A stretch of 64,000 bases of DNA, taken from positions 62,436 through 126,435 of the forward strand of contig QULU01000001.1 of NCBI GenBank assembly GCA_003481775.1. Reading direction: 5' to 3'. Positions 25,767 to 34,593 of this stretch are shown piece by piece (the first letter of the stretch is position 1; each line of letters begins with the position of its first letter). The stretch is from Clostridiaceae bacterium OM02-2AC. Its GTDB lineage: Bacteria > Bacillota_I > Bacilli_A > Erysipelotrichales > Erysipelotrichaceae. The notes below the pieces were generated by a model, which was not told where the DNA came from, searched no databases, and worked only from the letters and a program-made list of their open reading frames with translations. The translations under genes and the position numbers were made by a program.

Positions 25767-26633
25767 CTACTCCAGCGGCTGCTGGTAAAAGGCTCCGTAG
25801 AACTGCTCTGTTTTTACGACATTGACAAGCGCATTCGGATCTGTTTTTCTGACAAGCTGTATGATGTCATACACCTCATATGCGGACACTACCGTTCGTA
25901 GCAGATACATGCGATGGTGACTGTAGCCGCCATAGGCCGGTATGATTGTGATGCCATGCTCGTACTGCTGAATATAGGCATCCCGTATCGCTTGCTTGTC
26001 CCTTGTCATAATCTCAACCGTCAAGCGTTCATAGCGGTGATAAAACATTTCGATTGTTCTGGTTGTGATATATTGAAAAATGATAGAATAGCCGGCATAC
26101 AGCCAGCCAAACAGCAGACCGGATATGCACAAAAGCAGTGTATTGCCGATAAACACATAGCTCCATATGGATGTACCAAGACGATTGGATACATACAGGG
26201 CAATAAAATCCGTACCACCGGTAGAGGCGTTCCCACGCAGGGCAATCACAGCACTGAAGCCGTACAAAAAACCACCGAAAATCACCTGCAGCAAAAGATC
26301 ATGAAACAGCGGTTGAAAATGAAACAGCTGTAAAAAAACACTGGAGGAAATAAACTGAATGCTGGAATAGAGGGTAAAGCGTTTACTGAGCCTTCGATAA
26401 CACAGCAGTGCTAGTGGTATGTTCAGCATAAGGATACCAGCGGAAACTGAGAATGGAAAGCCGAAAACGCCGGCAATGCGATCCAGCAGTATGGCCAGCC
26501 CGGTAAAGCCACCCGATAACAGCCCCGTCGGCTGCATCATAGATTGAATGACATAGGTCTGCAGCAAAGCAGATGCAAGGACACAGCCCAGTGTAACAGC
26601 CGCTTTTGACAGCTCTGTCTTTTGTTTTCTCAT
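25767..26633 (-). CDS. YitT family membrane protein (DUF161/DUF2179)
   Basis: The 288-residue protein has five membrane segments in the first 200 residues, with the family motifs TGLLSGGFTGLAILL, GNASTGGTDFIALYVS and IIFQYITTRTIEMFYH. The C-terminal DUF2179 domain follows, with HGITIIPAYGGYSHHRMYLLRTVV and the ending FYGAFYQ. The family is very widespread in Firmicutes but its transported substrate is not established. GGAGATGGCGAT precedes the ATG. It is a single-gene unit. Confidence 0.9.
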   Translation of the reverse strand: MRKQKTELSKAAVTLGCVLASALLQTYVIQSMMQPTGLLSGGFTGLAILLDRIAGVFGFPFSVSAGILMLNIPLALLCYRRLSKRFTLYSSIQFISSSVFLQLFHFQPLFHDLLLQVIFGGFLYGFSAVIALRGNASTGGTDFIALYVSNRLGTSIWSYVFIGNTLLLCISGLLFGWLYAGYSIIFQYITTRTIEMFYHRYERLTVEIMTRDKQAIRDAYIQQYEHGITIIPAYGGYSHHRMYLLRTVVSAYEVYDIIQLVRKTDPNALVNVVKTEQFYGAFYQQPLE

Positions 26634-26639
26634 ATCGCC

Positions 26640-26890
26640 ATCTCCTATTCTGAAAGAAACTAAATGTATCTCTTTTTAGTATTCCTGCAGGGGGTGCTTC
26701 TATTTGCTTCCGGTATATTTTTTTCATTGCGTATGAATATGTTGGATGGCTCTAAGGCAGATATACAACATGCATTGCTGTGTACAGGGTTTCAGCAGCC
26801 AATGAAACCCTTGAAATTTTCCTGTTTATCGGTAAACGATATCCTGCATTCCTTTAAGAAACAGCACGCGCTTCTCAACGTTTGAAGAAG
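26640..26890. other. Gene-free stretch
   Basis: Between the YitT start and the leuS terminator there is no convincing gene. An open frame of 73 codons on the plus strand has no ribosome-binding site and no recognisable protein pattern. It presumably holds the YitT promoter, which I could not place. Confidence 0.4.
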
Positions 26891-26894
26891 GAAC

Positions 26895-26943
26895 GCAAAA
26901 AAGCGGAGTTCTCCCTTATCTCATGAAGTCTCTCCGCTTTTCA
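26895..26943 (-). terminator. Terminator of leuS
   Basis: On the minus strand AAAAGCGGAG (26932-26941 on the plus strand) pairs with CTCCGCTTTT (26899-26908), followed by TT and GCG. It lies about 40 bases after the leuS stop. Confidence 0.8.
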
Positions 26944-26982
26944 TCCTCCTGCATTCTCATGAATCCAGCAAGCGCGATGTAT

Positions 26983-29382
26983 TTAATTGGCAACGATATT
27001 AACGACCTTGCCCTTTACCACTATGATCTTCCGAACGGTTTTCCCTTCGATCTGAGCCGCAACTGCACTGATTGCCATCGCCTGCTTCTTCAAGCTTTCC
27101 TCATCACTTCCGGCATCTGTCGTGAACTTTCCGCGCAGCTTCCCATTTACCTGCACAATGACCTCAATGACATCCTCCACCAGTTTGGATTCATCATAGG
27201 TCGGCCATGGCTCATAGGTGATCGTTCCGGTTCCGCCAAATACCCTGCTCCAGATTTCCTCACCCATATGCGGTGCAAAGCAGGCAAACATCTTGGCAAA
27301 GCCCTTGGCATATTCCACATAGATGCTTTCTGCTTTATAGCATTCATTGATAAAAATCATCATTTGTGAAATGGCAGTATTCAAATTCAGCGTTTCAATA
27401 TCGCTGGTTACCTTCTTGACTGTTGCGTGATAAACCTTATCCAGCCTTCCATCATTTGTGTCTGTGAATTTATCATAGTCTGTATACAGTCTCCATACAC
27501 GATCCAGCCATCTTCTTGCTCCGTCCAGACCGGTTGTACTCCAAGGCAGAGCTGCTTCCAGAGGTCCCATGAACATTTCATAGACACGCAGTGCATCGGC
27601 ACCATGGCTTTCTACAATGTCATCCGGATTTACAACGTTGCCTCTGGATTTGGACATTTTTTCATTGTTTTCCCCCAGAATCATTCCCTGGTGGAACAGT
27701 CTCTGGAACGGCTCCTTCGTCGGCACAACACCACAGTCATACAGCACCTTGTGCCAGAATCGTGCATACAGCAGATGCAGAACGGCATGCTCGGCTCCAC
27801 CGACATACAAATCGACCGGCAGCCAGTGCTTCAGCAGCTCCGGTGCGGCGATTGCATCATCGTTTTTCGGGTCGATATATCGCAGATAATACCAGCAGGA
27901 CCCTGCCCACTGCGGCATCGTATTCGTTTCGCGTTTTCCCTTGACACCATCGATTTCCACATTCAGCCAGTCCTCACAATGTGCCAGCGGTGATTCTCCG
28001 GAACCACTCGGCTTGAAGTTCTTGGTTTCCGGCAGCTCCAGCGGCAGCTCGTCGATATCAGCAGTACGTGTGGTACCATCCTCCATGTGAATGATGGGAA
28101 TCGGTTCTCCCCAGTAGCGCTGTCTGGAGAACAGCCAGTCTCTCAGCTTATAGGTTGTCTTAGCACAGCCGCATGCATGCTCCTGCAGCCAGGCGATCAT
28201 CGTGTCGATTGCCTCCTGTTTTCCCATACCGTTCAGGAATTCGGAATTGATATGTACGCCATCCTCTGTATAAGCTTCCTGCGTCACATCCCCGCCCTCC
28301 AGTACAGGAATGATGTCGATACCAAACTTCTTGGCAAACTCCCAGTCGCGGGTATCATGAGCAGGTACCGCCATGATGGCACCTGTTCCATAGCTCGCCA
28401 GTACATAATCGGAAATCCAGATTGGAACCTCTTTTCCATTTACCGGATTGATTGCATATGCTCCGGTGAAAACACCGGTTTTTTCTTTGTTCAGCTCCGT
28501 ACGCTCCAGATCGGACTTCGTAGCACAGGACGCTTTGTATGCATGGATTGCTTCCTTCTGCTCCGGTGTCGTGATTTCATCCACATACGGATGCTCCGGT
28601 GCCATGACACAGTAGGTAGCACCGAACAGGGTATCGCAGCGTGTTGTAAACACGGTAAATTCCTTCTTGGTATCCTTGATTTTGAACACCACATTAGCAC
28701 CCTTGGACTTTCCGATCCAGTTGATCTGCATTTCCTTGGTAGATGTCGGCCAGTCGCACAGCTCCAAATCCTCCAGCAGACGCTCTGCATATTCTGTGAT
28801 TTTCAGCACCCACTGGCGCATCGGCTTGCGGATAACCGGGAAGCCTCCACGCTCACTCTTGCCGTCGATGACCTCTTCATTGGCAAGCACGGTTCCCAGC
28901 TCCGGACACCAGTTAACAGGGATTTCATCCACATAGGCAAGTCCCTTGTCATACAGCTTCAGAAAAATCCACTGTGTCCACTTGTAGTAGCTGGGGTCCG
29001 TCGTGGATATTTCACGGTCCCAGTCATAGGAAAAGCCCAGCGAGCGAATCTGTTCACGGAAATGATCAATATTCATCTTTGTGAATTCTGCAGGATGATT
29101 TCCTGTTGTGATGGCAAACTGTTCTGCCGGTAAGCCAAAGGCATCCCAGCCCATGGGGTGCAGGACATTGTGCCCCTGCATACGCTTCATACGGCATACG
29201 ATATCCGTTGCGGTATAGCCCTCTGGATGTCCGACATGAAGACCGTTTCCGCTTGGATACGGGAACATATCCAGTACATAGCACTTCGGCTTATCAAAAT
29301 CCCATGCATCGCAGGCAAAGGTTTTGTTGTTCAGCCAGTAGCTCTGCCATTTTTTTTCTACTTCCTGATGGTTGTAATTCAT
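26983..29382 (-). CDS. leuS: Leucine--tRNA ligase
   Basis: Class I synthetase of 799 residues, a usual bacterial length. The HIGH motif appears as [16 protein letters not shown] at about residues 45-60 and the KMSKS motif as [14 protein letters not shown] at about 570-583. Between them is the CP1 editing domain ([36 protein letters not shown], which includes the Asp needed for editing). A C-terminal anticodon-binding bundle follows. It is a one-gene unit controlled by a T-box leader. Confidence 0.98.
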   Translation of the reverse strand: MNYNHQEVEKKWQSYWLNNKTFACDAWDFDKPKCYVLDMFPYPSGNGLHVGHPEGYTATDIVCRMKRMQGHNVLHPMGWDAFGLPAEQFAITTGNHPAEFTKMNIDHFREQIRSLGFSYDWDREISTTDPSYYKWTQWIFLKLYDKGLAYVDEIPVNWCPELGTVLANEEVIDGKSERGGFPVIRKPMRQWVLKITEYAERLLEDLELCDWPTSTKEMQINWIGKSKGANVVFKIKDTKKEFTVFTTRCDTLFGATYCVMAPEHPYVDEITTPEQKEAIHAYKASCATKSDLERTELNKEKTGVFTGAYAINPVNGKEVPIWISDYVLASYGTGAIMAVPAHDTRDWEFAKKFGIDIIPVLEGGDVTQEAYTEDGVHINSEFLNGMGKQEAIDTMIAWLQEHACGCAKTTYKLRDWLFSRQRYWGEPIPIIHMEDGTTRTADIDELPLELPETKNFKPSGSGESPLAHCEDWLNVEIDGVKGKRETNTMPQWAGSCWYYLRYIDPKNDDAIAAPELLKHWLPVDLYVGGAEHAVLHLLYARFWHKVLYDCGVVPTKEPFQRLFHQGMILGENNEKMSKSRGNVVNPDDIVESHGADALRVYEMFMGPLEAALPWSTTGLDGARRWLDRVWRLYTDYDKFTDTNDGRLDKVYHATVKKVTSDIETLNLNTAISQMMIFINECYKAESIYVEYAKGFAKMFACFAPHMGEEIWSRVFGGTGTITYEPWPTYDESKLVEDVIEVIVQVNGKLRGKFTTDAGSDEESLKKQAMAISAVAAQIEGKTVRKIIVVKGKVVNIVAN

Positions 29383-29404
29383 AACTGCATTCTCCTTTAC
29401 ATAT

Positions 29405-29626
29405 CAAATAAAAAACGCCCTTATCTCTAAGGACGTCATAATTAACGCGGTACCACCTTAGTTCACTTGTACAAGTGCCCTTCATTTCTTCTTAACGCGA
29501 AGTTAAACGGATAGCAAGCTATCAGCTCCTTAACAAGTTCCGCAAGCTTTCATGTATCGATTCTCAGCAACATCGACTCTCTGTGACACTTCCACAAGGT
29601 ACTACTTTAATTCTCAGCCTTTATAC
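29405..29626 (-). promoter_or_regulatory. T-box leader of leuS
   Basis: The minus strand carries AAGGTGGTACCGCG (29446-29459), the conserved T-box. The terminator ACGTCCTTA-GAGA-TAAGGGCGT with TTTTTTA follows (29410-29436). About 150 bases of stem I to III sequence precede it. Uncharged tRNA-Leu should switch on leuS. I could not fix the specifier codon with confidence. Confidence 0.92.
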
Positions 29627-29632
29627 TTCATT

Positions 29633-29662
29633 AGTATATCCAATTTGCGTATCCTTTGTCAA
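29633..29662 (-). promoter_or_regulatory. Promoter of the leuS T-box transcript
   Basis: TTGACA (29657-29662) and TATACT (29633-29638) are separated by 18 bases on the minus strand, immediately upstream of the T-box leader and just after the small membrane protein gene. Confidence 0.8.
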
Positions 29663-29679
29663 TCGTTCTCGGACATTTT

Positions 29680-29922
29680 CTAGGTGAAAAACAACAGATA
29701 TCCGATGATGATCAACACCGCTGCCGTAAAAAGTGCCGGTTTTTCGATATCCTGTCCGTTTTGCTTCATCTCTTTGATCTGCACATAGTTTACCAGTGCA
29801 TAGATCAGCAATGCCCCTGCCTTGGCAACCGGCTGGAAAGCAGGAAGGAAAAGCGACAGCAGAAACATAGCGACGATCCCGGCCACACCGCCGATGATCA
29901 GTTTATTTCTTTTGGATTTCAT
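29680..29922 (-). CDS. Small membrane protein of unknown function
   Basis: An 80-residue protein with two or three hydrophobic segments (about residues 8-22, 30-44 and 65-79) and a KEMKQNGQDIEKP loop between them. I do not recognise the family. I start at ATG 29922, with AGGTGAT 6 bases upstream; the longer frame to 29979 lacks a ribosome-binding site. It lies just upstream of the leuS promoter and after a bidirectional hairpin, so it is probably a monocistronic gene. Confidence 0.65.
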   Translation of the reverse strand: MKSKRNKLIIGGVAGIVAMFLLSLFLPAFQPVAKAGALLIYALVNYVQIKEMKQNGQDIEKPALFTAAVLIIIGYLLFFT

Positions 29923-29986
29923 AGCATCACCTGAAACTAGAATAGCAGAATTCGGAAAGAAAAACAACCGTAATTGCATACAACTG

Positions 29987-30016
29987 AAAAAGGACGCGCA
30001 TCACCACGTCCTTTTT
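29987..30016. terminator. Symmetrical terminator hairpin
   Basis: AAAAAGGACG and CGTCCTTTTT flank a 10-base loop. Both arms end in A/T runs, so it could stop transcription in either direction. No gene is close on the plus strand; on the minus strand it lies downstream of the NfnB gene. Confidence 0.65.
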
Positions 30017-30019
30017 CAT

Positions 30020-30230
30020 TAGGTTATCGAAAGGAAATCGATATGAATAAAAGTAATTGAAATCGTGTAGTTTACAATAAAAGGAAGGAATGTAAAGAAT
30101 ACACAACTTTCAAGGTTATCACAATAGAGCCAATATCATGATAACAGAAATAAGGTACTTATTTCCTATCTATATAATAACATTTTTTACTCCGATTGTA
30201 AACCCTTCCACGTTTTTTCTTTCTCTTTCC
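30020..30230. other. Gene-free stretch
   Basis: An AT-rich stretch between two hairpins. It has no ORF, recognisable repeat or clear promoter that I can support. Confidence 0.4.
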
Positions 30231-30264
30231 ACAAAACTCGGGAAGAAGAGACAATTCCCGGGTT
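30229..30264 (-). terminator. Probable terminator after nfnB
   Basis: On the minus strand AACCCGGGAA and TTCCCGAGTT form a ten-base stem with one G-U pair and a ten-base loop, then TTTTG. It lies 13 bases after the nfnB stop. Confidence 0.7.
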
Positions 30265-30276
30265 TATCTGATTTCT

Positions 30277-31662
30277 TTATTTCTTTTGGATATAATCATC
30301 GATAGCTGCTGCCGCTGTCTTTCCAGCTCCCATTGCGAGGATAACCGTTGCGGCACCGGTGACAGCATCACCACCGGCGAATACGCCTTCTCTTGTAGTT
30401 GCTCCGTTATCGTCCGCTACAAGGCATCCCTTGCGATTGGTTTCCAGCCCCTTTGTAGTGGAGCGAATCAGCGGATTCGGCGATGTTCCGATGGCCATAA
30501 TCATGCAGTCCACATCCAGCACGAAGTTGCTGCCCTTGATTTCCACAGGACGTCTTCTTCCACTGGCATCCGGCTCTCCCAGCTCCATGGATACACATTC
30601 CATGCCGCATACCCAGCCGTCTTCATTTCCCAGCACACGAACCGGGTTGGTCAGCAGCTTGAAGATGATTCCCTCTTCCATGGCGTGCTCCACCTCTTCC
30701 TTACGGGCAGGCAGCTCTTCCATGCTTCTGCGGTATACGATGGTCACTTCCTCAACACCCAGACGCTTTGCACAGCGTGCCGCATCCATCGCAACATTAC
30801 CACCGCCGACGATAACAGCCCGTTTTGGATGCTGGATCGGCGTATCCACACCGTCCTTATAAGCCTTCATCAGATTGCAGCGGGTCAAAAATTCATTTGC
30901 GGAGTAAACACCCTTCAGGTTTTCACCCGGCATATTCATAAAGCTTGGCAGTCCTGCACCGCTTCCGATAAAGACGGATTCATATCCAGCATCAAACAGA
31001 TCATCGACAGATTCACTGCGTCCGATGACCATATTGGTCTGAATATCGACGCCCATCTGCTTCAGCCCTTCGATTTCCGTCTGCACGACAGTCTTTGGCA
31101 AACGGAATTCCGGAATTCCATACATCAATACACCACCGGCAACATGCAGTGCCTCAAACACGGATACCTGATATCCTTTCTTCGCCAAATCTCCGGCACA
31201 GGTCAGACCCGCGGGTCCTGCCCCTACGACAGCAACCTTATGTCCGTTGCTCTTCGGCTTTTGCAGCTCATCCTTCACGTTTTCTCTGTGCCAGTCAGCC
31301 ACAAAGCGCTCCAGACGTCCGATTGCCACAGCTTCTCCCTTAACACCACGTACACATTTTGCCTCACACTGCTTCTCCTGCGGACACACACGTCCGCAAA
31401 CAGCAGGCAGTGAGCTAGTTTCATGAATGATCTGATAGGCTTCTTCAAAGCTTCCTTCCTTCACCCGTTCGATGAAATCCGGAATATTAACAGCGACTGG
31501 ACAACCGCTGATACATGGCTTTGTCGGACAGTGCAGACAGCGCTGCGCCTCCTCCATCGCCATTTCCTTTGTATAGCCCAAAGCTACCTCTTCAAAATTA
31601 TTTCTTCTGACCTCTCCGTCCTGGACAGGCATTTCCACTTTTTTTAATGACATGTTCGGCAT
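30277..31662 (-). CDS. nfnB: NfnB: large subunit of NADH-dependent ferredoxin:NADP+ oxidoreductase
   Basis: The 461-residue protein resembles the glutamate synthase small subunit. It has the N-terminal Fe-S region (CLHCPTKPCISGCPV at about residue 42; CGRVCPQEKQCEAKCVRG), the FAD site VAVVGAGPAGLTCAGDLAKKG, and the NADP site VIVGGGNVAMDAARCAKRLG. No glutamate synthase large subunit is present; instead the gene follows nfnA directly. Together they match NfnAB, the cytoplasmic complex that couples NADH plus reduced ferredoxin oxidation to NADPH formation by flavin-based electron bifurcation. AGGAGG precedes the start. It may serve the reductases of the adjacent operon. Confidence 0.85.
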   Translation of the reverse strand: MPNMSLKKVEMPVQDGEVRRNNFEEVALGYTKEMAMEEAQRCLHCPTKPCISGCPVAVNIPDFIERVKEGSFEEAYQIIHETSSLPAVCGRVCPQEKQCEAKCVRGVKGEAVAIGRLERFVADWHRENVKDELQKPKSNGHKVAVVGAGPAGLTCAGDLAKKGYQVSVFEALHVAGGVLMYGIPEFRLPKTVVQTEIEGLKQMGVDIQTNMVIGRSESVDDLFDAGYESVFIGSGAGLPSFMNMPGENLKGVYSANEFLTRCNLMKAYKDGVDTPIQHPKRAVIVGGGNVAMDAARCAKRLGVEEVTIVYRRSMEELPARKEEVEHAMEEGIIFKLLTNPVRVLGNEDGWVCGMECVSMELGEPDASGRRRPVEIKGSNFVLDVDCMIMAIGTSPNPLIRSTTKGLETNRKGCLVADDNGATTREGVFAGGDAVTGAATVILAMGAGKTAAAAIDDYIQKK

Positions 31663-31663
31663 A

Positions 31664-32506
31664 TCAGCGTACCTCCTTATTCATCAGATTGCAGGCAGCA
31701 TCTCTGGCATGTGCTTCAAAATCACGATACGTTGCCCCACGTGACATCGCTTCATCAAAATCAACCAGATGGCCGTCAAAATCAGGACCGTCCACACAGG
31801 CAAATTTCGTTTCGCCGCCAACGCTCAAACGGCACCCGCCACACATTCCGGTACCATCTATCATGATCGGATTCATGGATACCACAGTTTTAATGCCGTA
31901 TTTCTTCGTCAGCTGACATACGAATTTCATCATGATCAGCGGTCCGATCGCAATGACCTCATCAAAGCTTTCCCCTTTGTTGATCAGCTCCTCCAGCACG
32001 TTGGTAACCAGCCCCTTAACACCGGTACTGCCATCGTCACTGACAAGATAGGCATGCGTACTGACCTGTTTGAATTCCTCCTCGAGAATCACCAGGTCCT
32101 TGTTACGGAATCCGGTAATCACCGTAACCTTTGTTCCGTTTTCATGTAAGGCCTTTGCTGTTGGATAGGCAATGGCACAGCCGACACCTCCACCGATGAC
32201 ACAGACCTTCTTATACCCGTCCACATGGGAAGGCTTGCCAAGAGGACCGACGAAGTCCAGAATACAATCCCCGACATTGAGCTGATTCAACAGCATCGTT
32301 GTCTTGCCGACAATCTGAAAGATGATCGTAATCGTACCTTTTTCTCTGTCATAATCCGCAATCGTCAACGGAATACGCTCCCCATCCTCGTGCACACGCA
32401 GAATAATAAATTGTCCTGCCAGTGCTTTTTTCGCAACAGCCGGTGCTTCAACAACCATTTTGGTAACGGTTGGATTTAGAATTTCTTTCTCTATAACCTT
32501 GTACAT
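31664..32506 (-). CDS. nfnA: NfnA: small subunit of NADH-dependent ferredoxin:NADP+ oxidoreductase
   Basis: The 280-residue protein is a ferredoxin-NADP reductase-like flavoprotein. It has an FAD domain (GQFIILRVHEDGERIPLTIAD), an NAD(P) domain (CVIGGGVGCAIAYPTAKALHENG) and a C-terminal [2Fe-2S] site MCGGCRLSVGG plus FACVDGPDFDG. Related PyrK and sulfide dehydrogenase subunits exist, but pairing with an NfnB-type partner one base downstream supports NfnA. The start has AAAGGAG upstream. A hairpin precedes the ribosome-binding site. Confidence 0.85.
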   Translation of the reverse strand: MYKVIEKEILNPTVTKMVVEAPAVAKKALAGQFIILRVHEDGERIPLTIADYDREKGTITIIFQIVGKTTMLLNQLNVGDCILDFVGPLGKPSHVDGYKKVCVIGGGVGCAIAYPTAKALHENGTKVTVITGFRNKDLVILEEEFKQVSTHAYLVSDDGSTGVKGLVTNVLEELINKGESFDEVIAIGPLIMMKFVCQLTKKYGIKTVVSMNPIMIDGTGMCGGCRLSVGGETKFACVDGPDFDGHLVDFDEAMSRGATYRDFEAHARDAACNLMNKEVR

Positions 32507-32566
32507 TGCTTCTCCTTTCTGAAAACTTTTTCAATTTTCTGAAAAAGTTCCATAATGCATAACTTT

Positions 32567-32595
32567 ATTTTACCTTTTTTCGTTTGGATATGCAA
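32567..32595 (-). promoter_or_regulatory. Probable promoter of nfnAB
   Basis: TTGCAT (32590-32595) and TAAAAT (32567-32572) are 17 bases apart on the minus strand. The leader then contains an AACTTTTTC/GAAAAAGTT hairpin (32524-32549) just before the ribosome-binding site. Confidence 0.55.
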
Positions 32596-32737
32596 TATTT
32601 AAACGTCACATTTCCATGTTCTACTGCAATCCATCCAGTACGCACAGACACAGTATGCCTAACCGTATACCATTCCTGAACACATATCCCCTTATCATGT
32701 TCCATTGCCTCTGTTTGATTGACAAAGGGTGAATATA

Positions 32738-32790
32738 AAGAAAAAGACTTATTCAGCCGACCAATGTCGTTGCCTATCTAAGTCTTTTCT
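32738..32790 (-). terminator. Terminator after aroD
   Basis: On the minus strand AAAAGACTTA and TAAGTCTTTT form a ten-base stem around a 27-base loop, followed by TCTTT. It closes the seven-gene quinate/shikimate operon and separates it from nfnAB. Confidence 0.75.
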
Positions 32791-32805
32791 ATACGGAATG
32801 GAATA

Positions 32806-33567
32806 TTACAGACTCTTGTGCAGCAAAGAAAGCACGGTCTTTAAATCCTCGACCCCCATCTGTCCCGGTGCACTCGCTTTTTTTGCGGCTCCAAAGGTCA
32901 ATGCAGAACCGAAGACCTCTCCGCACAATCTGGAAAGTACCCCTGTACCTGCCATGGACATTGTGATAATCGGACGATCCGCAAAGTTTTCATGCATGTC
33001 ATTTGTCGCCTGCAGCAGTGTGATCACATCTGCCTTACAGGTTGGCATAACCGCGATTTTCGGGATATCCGCTCCCAGTGTCTGCATCGCCTTCAGACGC
33101 GTCAAAATTTCATTATAAGATGGTGTTTTGTCAAAATCATGGTTGGACATGATGACACGAACACCCTTGTCATGCGCATGGGCAATCAGTTCCTTTACCT
33201 GTGCTTCCCCAGTGAACAGCTCCACGTCAATCAAATCCGCGTTCCCACTGTCAATGATGGCTTTGTTCAGCTTTACATAAGCTGCTGTACTGATGTCCAG
33301 TTCGCCGCCCTCCTTCTTACTGCGGAAGGTCGCAAGAATCGGCATTTCCGGCATTGCTTCACGAAGTACCTGCAGCATCGCTACCGCTTTTTCACAGCAC
33401 TCCACCTCTTCAAACCAGTCCATACGCCATTCAACAACATCCACAGGAACACTGTTTAGCACTTCTACTTCAGAAAGCAGCTCTTCCTTTGTTTTTCCGA
33501 CAATCGGCACACAGATTTTCGGAATCCCCTCGCCGATTATTATATTTCTTACGTTTACCGTATTCAT
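32806..33567 (-). CDS. aroD: 3-dehydroquinate dehydratase, type I
   Basis: Type I dehydroquinase forms a Schiff base and interconverts 3-dehydroquinate and 3-dehydroshikimate. The 253-residue protein shows VVEWRMDWFEE, the catalytic His in VIMSNHDFDKTPS (about residue 143), the Schiff-base Lys in DIPKIAVMPT (about residue 170) and the C-terminal lid MSMAGTGVLSRLCGEVFGS with SAPGQM. It is the last gene of an operon with a quinate/shikimate dehydrogenase and two transport systems, so a catabolic role is at least as likely as biosynthesis; the biosynthetic aroE/aroK/aroF lie in a separate unit. It starts 8 bases after the DctP stop. Confidence 0.93.
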   Translation of the reverse strand: MNTVNVRNIIIGEGIPKICVPIVGKTKEELLSEVEVLNSVPVDVVEWRMDWFEEVECCEKAVAMLQVLREAMPEMPILATFRSKKEGGELDISTAAYVKLNKAIIDSGNADLIDVELFTGEAQVKELIAHAHDKGVRVIMSNHDFDKTPSYNEILTRLKAMQTLGADIPKIAVMPTCKADVITLLQATNDMHENFADRPIITMSMAGTGVLSRLCGEVFGSALTFGAAKKASAPGQMGVEDLKTVLSLLHKSL

Positions 33568-33575
33568 GTTTCCTC

Positions 33576-34580
33576 CTACTGCATACGTTTCGTATATGCT
33601 TTATACAATGCATCGCCAGTCTGCGCCTTGATGTTCTCATACACAGGCTGTGCTTTTTCGCGCAGCTGATCAATCATGGAATCCTCAAGCTCTATGATGG
33701 TCGTTCCGCTGCCAGTGATGATATTCAGACGGTCATTCACACGTTCATCCGCCTGCTGCCGCGCATAATTACGGGCATTCTCCGCTGCCATATCAACGAT
33801 TTTCTGATCTTCGCTGCTTAACGATTGATAAAATTCATCATTGACAATTAACGAAAGCAGATGCGGCAGATGGTTCGTCTGAACGATGTAATCCTGCTGT
33901 TCATAAATTTTTCCGGATACGACAACCTCATATGGATTTTCCTGTGCGTCAATCGTCCCCTGCTGTAAGCCGATGTATACCTCGGAGAACGTCATTGGCG
34001 TCGGATTGGCACCGATGGATTGCCAGAAGGCGATATGATATGGATTTTCCATCGTCCGAATCTTCTGTCCCTTGAAATCATCAATGCTTTTGATTTTCCG
34101 GTTGGTCGTCATGACACGAAAGCTCTGATCTCCCATGGCCAGCAGTCGAAAGCCTTTTTCCTTATACACCTTGTTGATCATGGACATCAGGTCGGGATCA
34201 TCCAATGTGCTGCGCAATTCCCTGATATCCGTATATGCTACCGGCAGATCGAAGATCGCCAGCTTGGGCATAAAATTGGTCTGCGGTGCCGTGTTTTGCA
34301 AAACGAAGGGAATATCCTGTCCCATACAGCTTTCTATCAGCTCACGGTCACTACCCAGCGTACCGTTCTCATACACCTGCATATGGATGGAACCCTTGCT
34401 TAACCGTTCCACCTCCTGTGCAAATTTATGGGCAAACAGTCCGGTTACCGTATCCTTGGGGGAATCGGTCGCAATGATCCACGGATATGCGGCAGAAGCC
34501 TCTGCCGGATCCTCAATCTTCTGCGCACAGCCGGACAGCAGCAGAGAGATGGTGAAAAGAGCGAATATAATCTTTTTCAT
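33576..34580 (-). CDS. TRAP transporter solute-binding lipoprotein (DctP family)
   Basis: The 334-residue protein starts with a lipoprotein signal peptide with lipobox LLSGC (Cys at about residue 18). The DctP fold follows, with FAHKFAQEVERLSKGSIHMQVYENGTLGSDRE (in part: QVYENGTLGSDRELIE), FRVMTTNRKIKSIDDFKGQKIR (the conserved Arg binds the substrate carboxylate) and PMTFSEVYIGLQQGTIDAQENP. It should capture a carboxylic acid outside the membrane for the DctQM permease encoded just upstream in the same operon. Given the neighbours, quinate or shikimate is the likely ligand; this is an inference. Confidence 0.92.
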   Translation of the reverse strand: MKKIIFALFTISLLLSGCAQKIEDPAEASAAYPWIIATDSPKDTVTGLFAHKFAQEVERLSKGSIHMQVYENGTLGSDRELIESCMGQDIPFVLQNTAPQTNFMPKLAIFDLPVAYTDIRELRSTLDDPDLMSMINKVYKEKGFRLLAMGDQSFRVMTTNRKIKSIDDFKGQKIRTMENPYHIAFWQSIGANPTPMTFSEVYIGLQQGTIDAQENPYEVVVSGKIYEQQDYIVQTNHLPHLLSLIVNDEFYQSLSSEDQKIVDMAAENARNYARQQADERVNDRLNIITGSGTTIIELEDSMIDQLREKAQPVYENIKAQTGDALYKAYTKRMQ

Positions 34581-34593
34581 AACGTCCCTCCTC

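Noticed and set aside
26664..26885. 73-codon plus-strand frame upstream of leuS terminator
   Set aside because: No ribosome-binding site, no promoter and no recognisable protein; looks like chance.
28087..29133. Long plus-strand frame of 348 codons antisense to leuS
   Set aside because: It is a shadow of leuS codon use with no family pattern.
30277..31662. Reading nfnB as the glutamate synthase small subunit
   Set aside because: No large subunit gene is nearby and the partner gene encodes an NfnA-like flavoprotein, so Nfn fits better.
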